This document shows positions 11,720-13,083 of a DNA stretch of 13,083 bases, piece by piece. Source of the DNA: Lachnoclostridium sp. UBA1781 (lineage in GTDB: Bacteria; Bacillota; Clostridia; Lachnospirales; Lachnospiraceae). The stretch lies in the NCBI GenBank assembly GCA_002315495.1, contig DCGJ01000128.1, positions 1 through 13,083 of the forward strand. Reading direction: 5' to 3'. A program made the position numbers and the translations under genes. Each line of letters starts with the position of its first letter. The first letter of the stretch is position 1. The notes under the pieces are model-generated. The model was not told the DNA's origin, did not search any database, and was given only the letters and a program-made list of their open reading frames with translations.

Positions 11720-13083
11720 ATGAAAATCAAAGTTTACACAAGAGAAGCAGAGGAGTTCTATCCGAATGGGCTGGCGTTTGCCGTTCACCTTGCTTTGGTG
11801 GACGAGGAGGAAAAGCCGCTTCACAACAATTACGGCATTTTGTTCCCAAAGGGGCAGGTGAACGAGGAGAATGTGATTGTTCCGAGTTTCACCCGTGATC
11901 TTAGGCTCTATGAGGTGACGGAGCAGATGCGGGAGAACGGGCCGAGATATGTGATTTCCGGGCGGGACGTGACCGGAGACGGAAACCTTATTCAGGAAAA
12001 TGCGGGGCGATTCTGGACGTGGACAACCAACGACTTCCTAACATTCCGGGAATATGGATTGATTGATGGACAGGAACTGGCGCAGCTATGCGGAATTTCG
12101 AACACAGAGAACGCTCCGAAGGATAGCGTGGAGATTTCCGAAGAAATGGCAGCGAGTATTCGTGAATATTGGAATCCGCTGACCTTTGACTGCGCAGAGG
12201 AAAGTCCAACAGAGCCACATACACTTACGGTCACCTACTCGGACGGCTCCACCCACAAAAAGAACCTCGCGACGTATCCGAAGGCGCATTTTCCGTTCGC
12301 AAAGGGGTTCGGCGACCCCGTGTTCCTGTTATGGGAGGATTCGTATTACTTCATAGCGACCAACGACAATGTGGGCGATATCGGACTGTATGTCCGAAAG
12401 GCGGATACGCTGGACGATTTGTTCGCAGAGGGCGCGCAAATGCACCTCATCCTCGACAAGGATGAAGCCCGTGGCCTCATTCAGACGTTTTGGGCACCCG
12501 AGTTTCATGTGATTGGCGGGGAACTCTGCATTTTGTTCGCTGTAAGCAATGAAAATTGGGGACCGCAGTGTCACCTGATGAAGCTAAAAGAAGGCGGAGA
12601 CATTCTAAATCCGGCGGATTGGACGGATCCGGTGAAGATTCGCCGCGCCGGCGGAAAGCCGCTTGGGGAGCATGGGATTACGCTAGACATGACGTATGTG
12701 AAGTCGGGAGAGCGTCATTATTATGCCTGGTCGTATCGCGAGAACATTGGCACGCCGCTCGATTCCGGCTCGATGATTATGCTTGCGGAGTTCGATCCCG
12801 TCAATCCAACGGAGCTGCTTTCTGAGCCGATTTGCCTCAGCAGACCGCTTTACGGCTTCGAGAATACGAAAGGTACGATTAATAATGAAGGCCCTTACGC
12901 GTGGTACTACGATGGGACGATTTATCTGGCGTATTCCGGCGGGGATGCCAGAGGGTATCTCTACACGGTGGGGATGCTTACGGCCCGGGACGGGGAGGAT
13001 TTGACGGATGTAAATGCGTGGACTAAGGCGAAGACCCCGGCACTTTCCTTTGCGAGTGTGCCAGGGGAACTGGGACCGGGTCA
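11720..13083 (+). CDS. GH43 family glycoside hydrolase (arabinofuranosidase/xylosidase type), 3' end outside window
   Basis: The frame runs open from ATG 11720 (MKIKVYTREAEEFYPNGLAF) through the right edge: 454 codons plus two bases, no stop. Residues 1 to about 185 are an N-terminal extension including YGILFPKGQVNEENVIVPSF. The five-bladed propeller then begins with FGDPVFLLWEDSYYFIATND (Asp199, probable general base). It continues with FWAPEFH (258-264), ITLDMTYV (Asp323, possible pKa modulator), NNEGPYAWYYDG (Glu390, probable general acid) and LAYSGGD. It is cut at GPG(H), a segment typical of GH43 propellers. It should hydrolyse alpha-L-arabinofuranosyl or beta-xylosyl linkages; which one cannot be told. 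There is no signal peptide, so it is cytoplasmic like the GH51 enzyme. The ribosome binding site is weak (GGGGG, 11706-11710). A candidate promoter is at 11646-11675. Confidence 0.88.
   Translation, partial: MKIKVYTREAEEFYPNGLAFAVHLALVDEEEKPLHNNYGILFPKGQVNEENVIVPSFTRDLRLYEVTEQMRENGPRYVISGRDVTGDGNLIQENAGRFWTWTTNDFLTFREYGLIDGQELAQLCGISNTENAPKDSVEISEEMAASIREYWNPLTFDCAEESPTEPHTLTVTYSDGSTHKKNLATYPKAHFPFAKGFGDPVFLLWEDSYYFIATNDNVGDIGLYVRKADTLDDLFAEGAQMHLILDKDEARGLIQTFWAPEFHVIGGELCILFAVSNENWGPQCHLMKLKEGGDILNPADWTDPVKIRRAGGKPLGEHGITLDMTYVKSGERHYYAWSYRENIGTPLDSGSMIMLAEFDPVNPTELLSEPICLSRPLYGFENTKGTINNEGPYAWYYDGTIYLAYSGGDARGYLYTVGMLTARDGEDLTDVNAWTKAKTPALSFASVPGELGPG

Overview
The window most resembles a Gram-positive Firmicute of the Lachnospiraceae type (inference). 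It has strong GGAGG-type ribosome binding sites, A/T-rich sigma-A promoters with 17-base spacers, many intrinsic terminators, a tRNA gene without an encoded CCA, and plant cell-wall (arabinose-side-chain) glycosidases typical of gut or rumen clostridia. The genus cannot be fixed from sequence alone.

Left end (1-650): the tail of an HNH endonuclease gene overlaps a small MazG-like nucleotide pyrophosphatase gene. This block is visibly more A/T-rich than the rest and looks like the edge of an acquired island. From 700 to 2580 there are two independently promoted surface genes: a membrane-anchored SHOCT-domain protein and a secreted lipoprotein with a Thr/Pro repeat stalk and a C-terminal CAP/SCP domain. 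Each has its own promoter and terminator. The lipoprotein promoter carries a perfect 16-base palindrome between -35 and -10.

Middle (2577-5200): about 580 bases without a convincing gene hold nested inverted repeats, which may be a MITE-like element, and a terminator-like hairpin just ahead of a six-helix membrane protein. That gene is followed by a permuted papain-like (YiiX/NlpC-P60-type) hydrolase whose best-supported start codon is AUA, then by a small protein ending in an MPxKDVxITV-type beta segment.

Carbohydrate genes: a GH51 alpha-L-arabinofuranosidase (5242-7281) converges on an MFS transporter resembling oligosaccharide:H+ symporters (7355-8548, minus). They share a perfect 15-bp bidirectional terminator. 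A GH43 glycosidase, cut by the window end, starts at 11720. Together these suggest uptake and cytoplasmic trimming of arabinose-decorated oligosaccharides from arabinoxylan or arabinan.

Between transporter and GH43 lie a single-gene PD-(D/E)XK nuclease/SF1 helicase fusion (8701-10224; the best candidate here for a stand-alone nucleic-acid defence protein), three small genes (two membrane proteins and a DUF3006-like protein of 58 residues), and a tRNA-Lys(CTT) on the minus strand with a near-consensus promoter.
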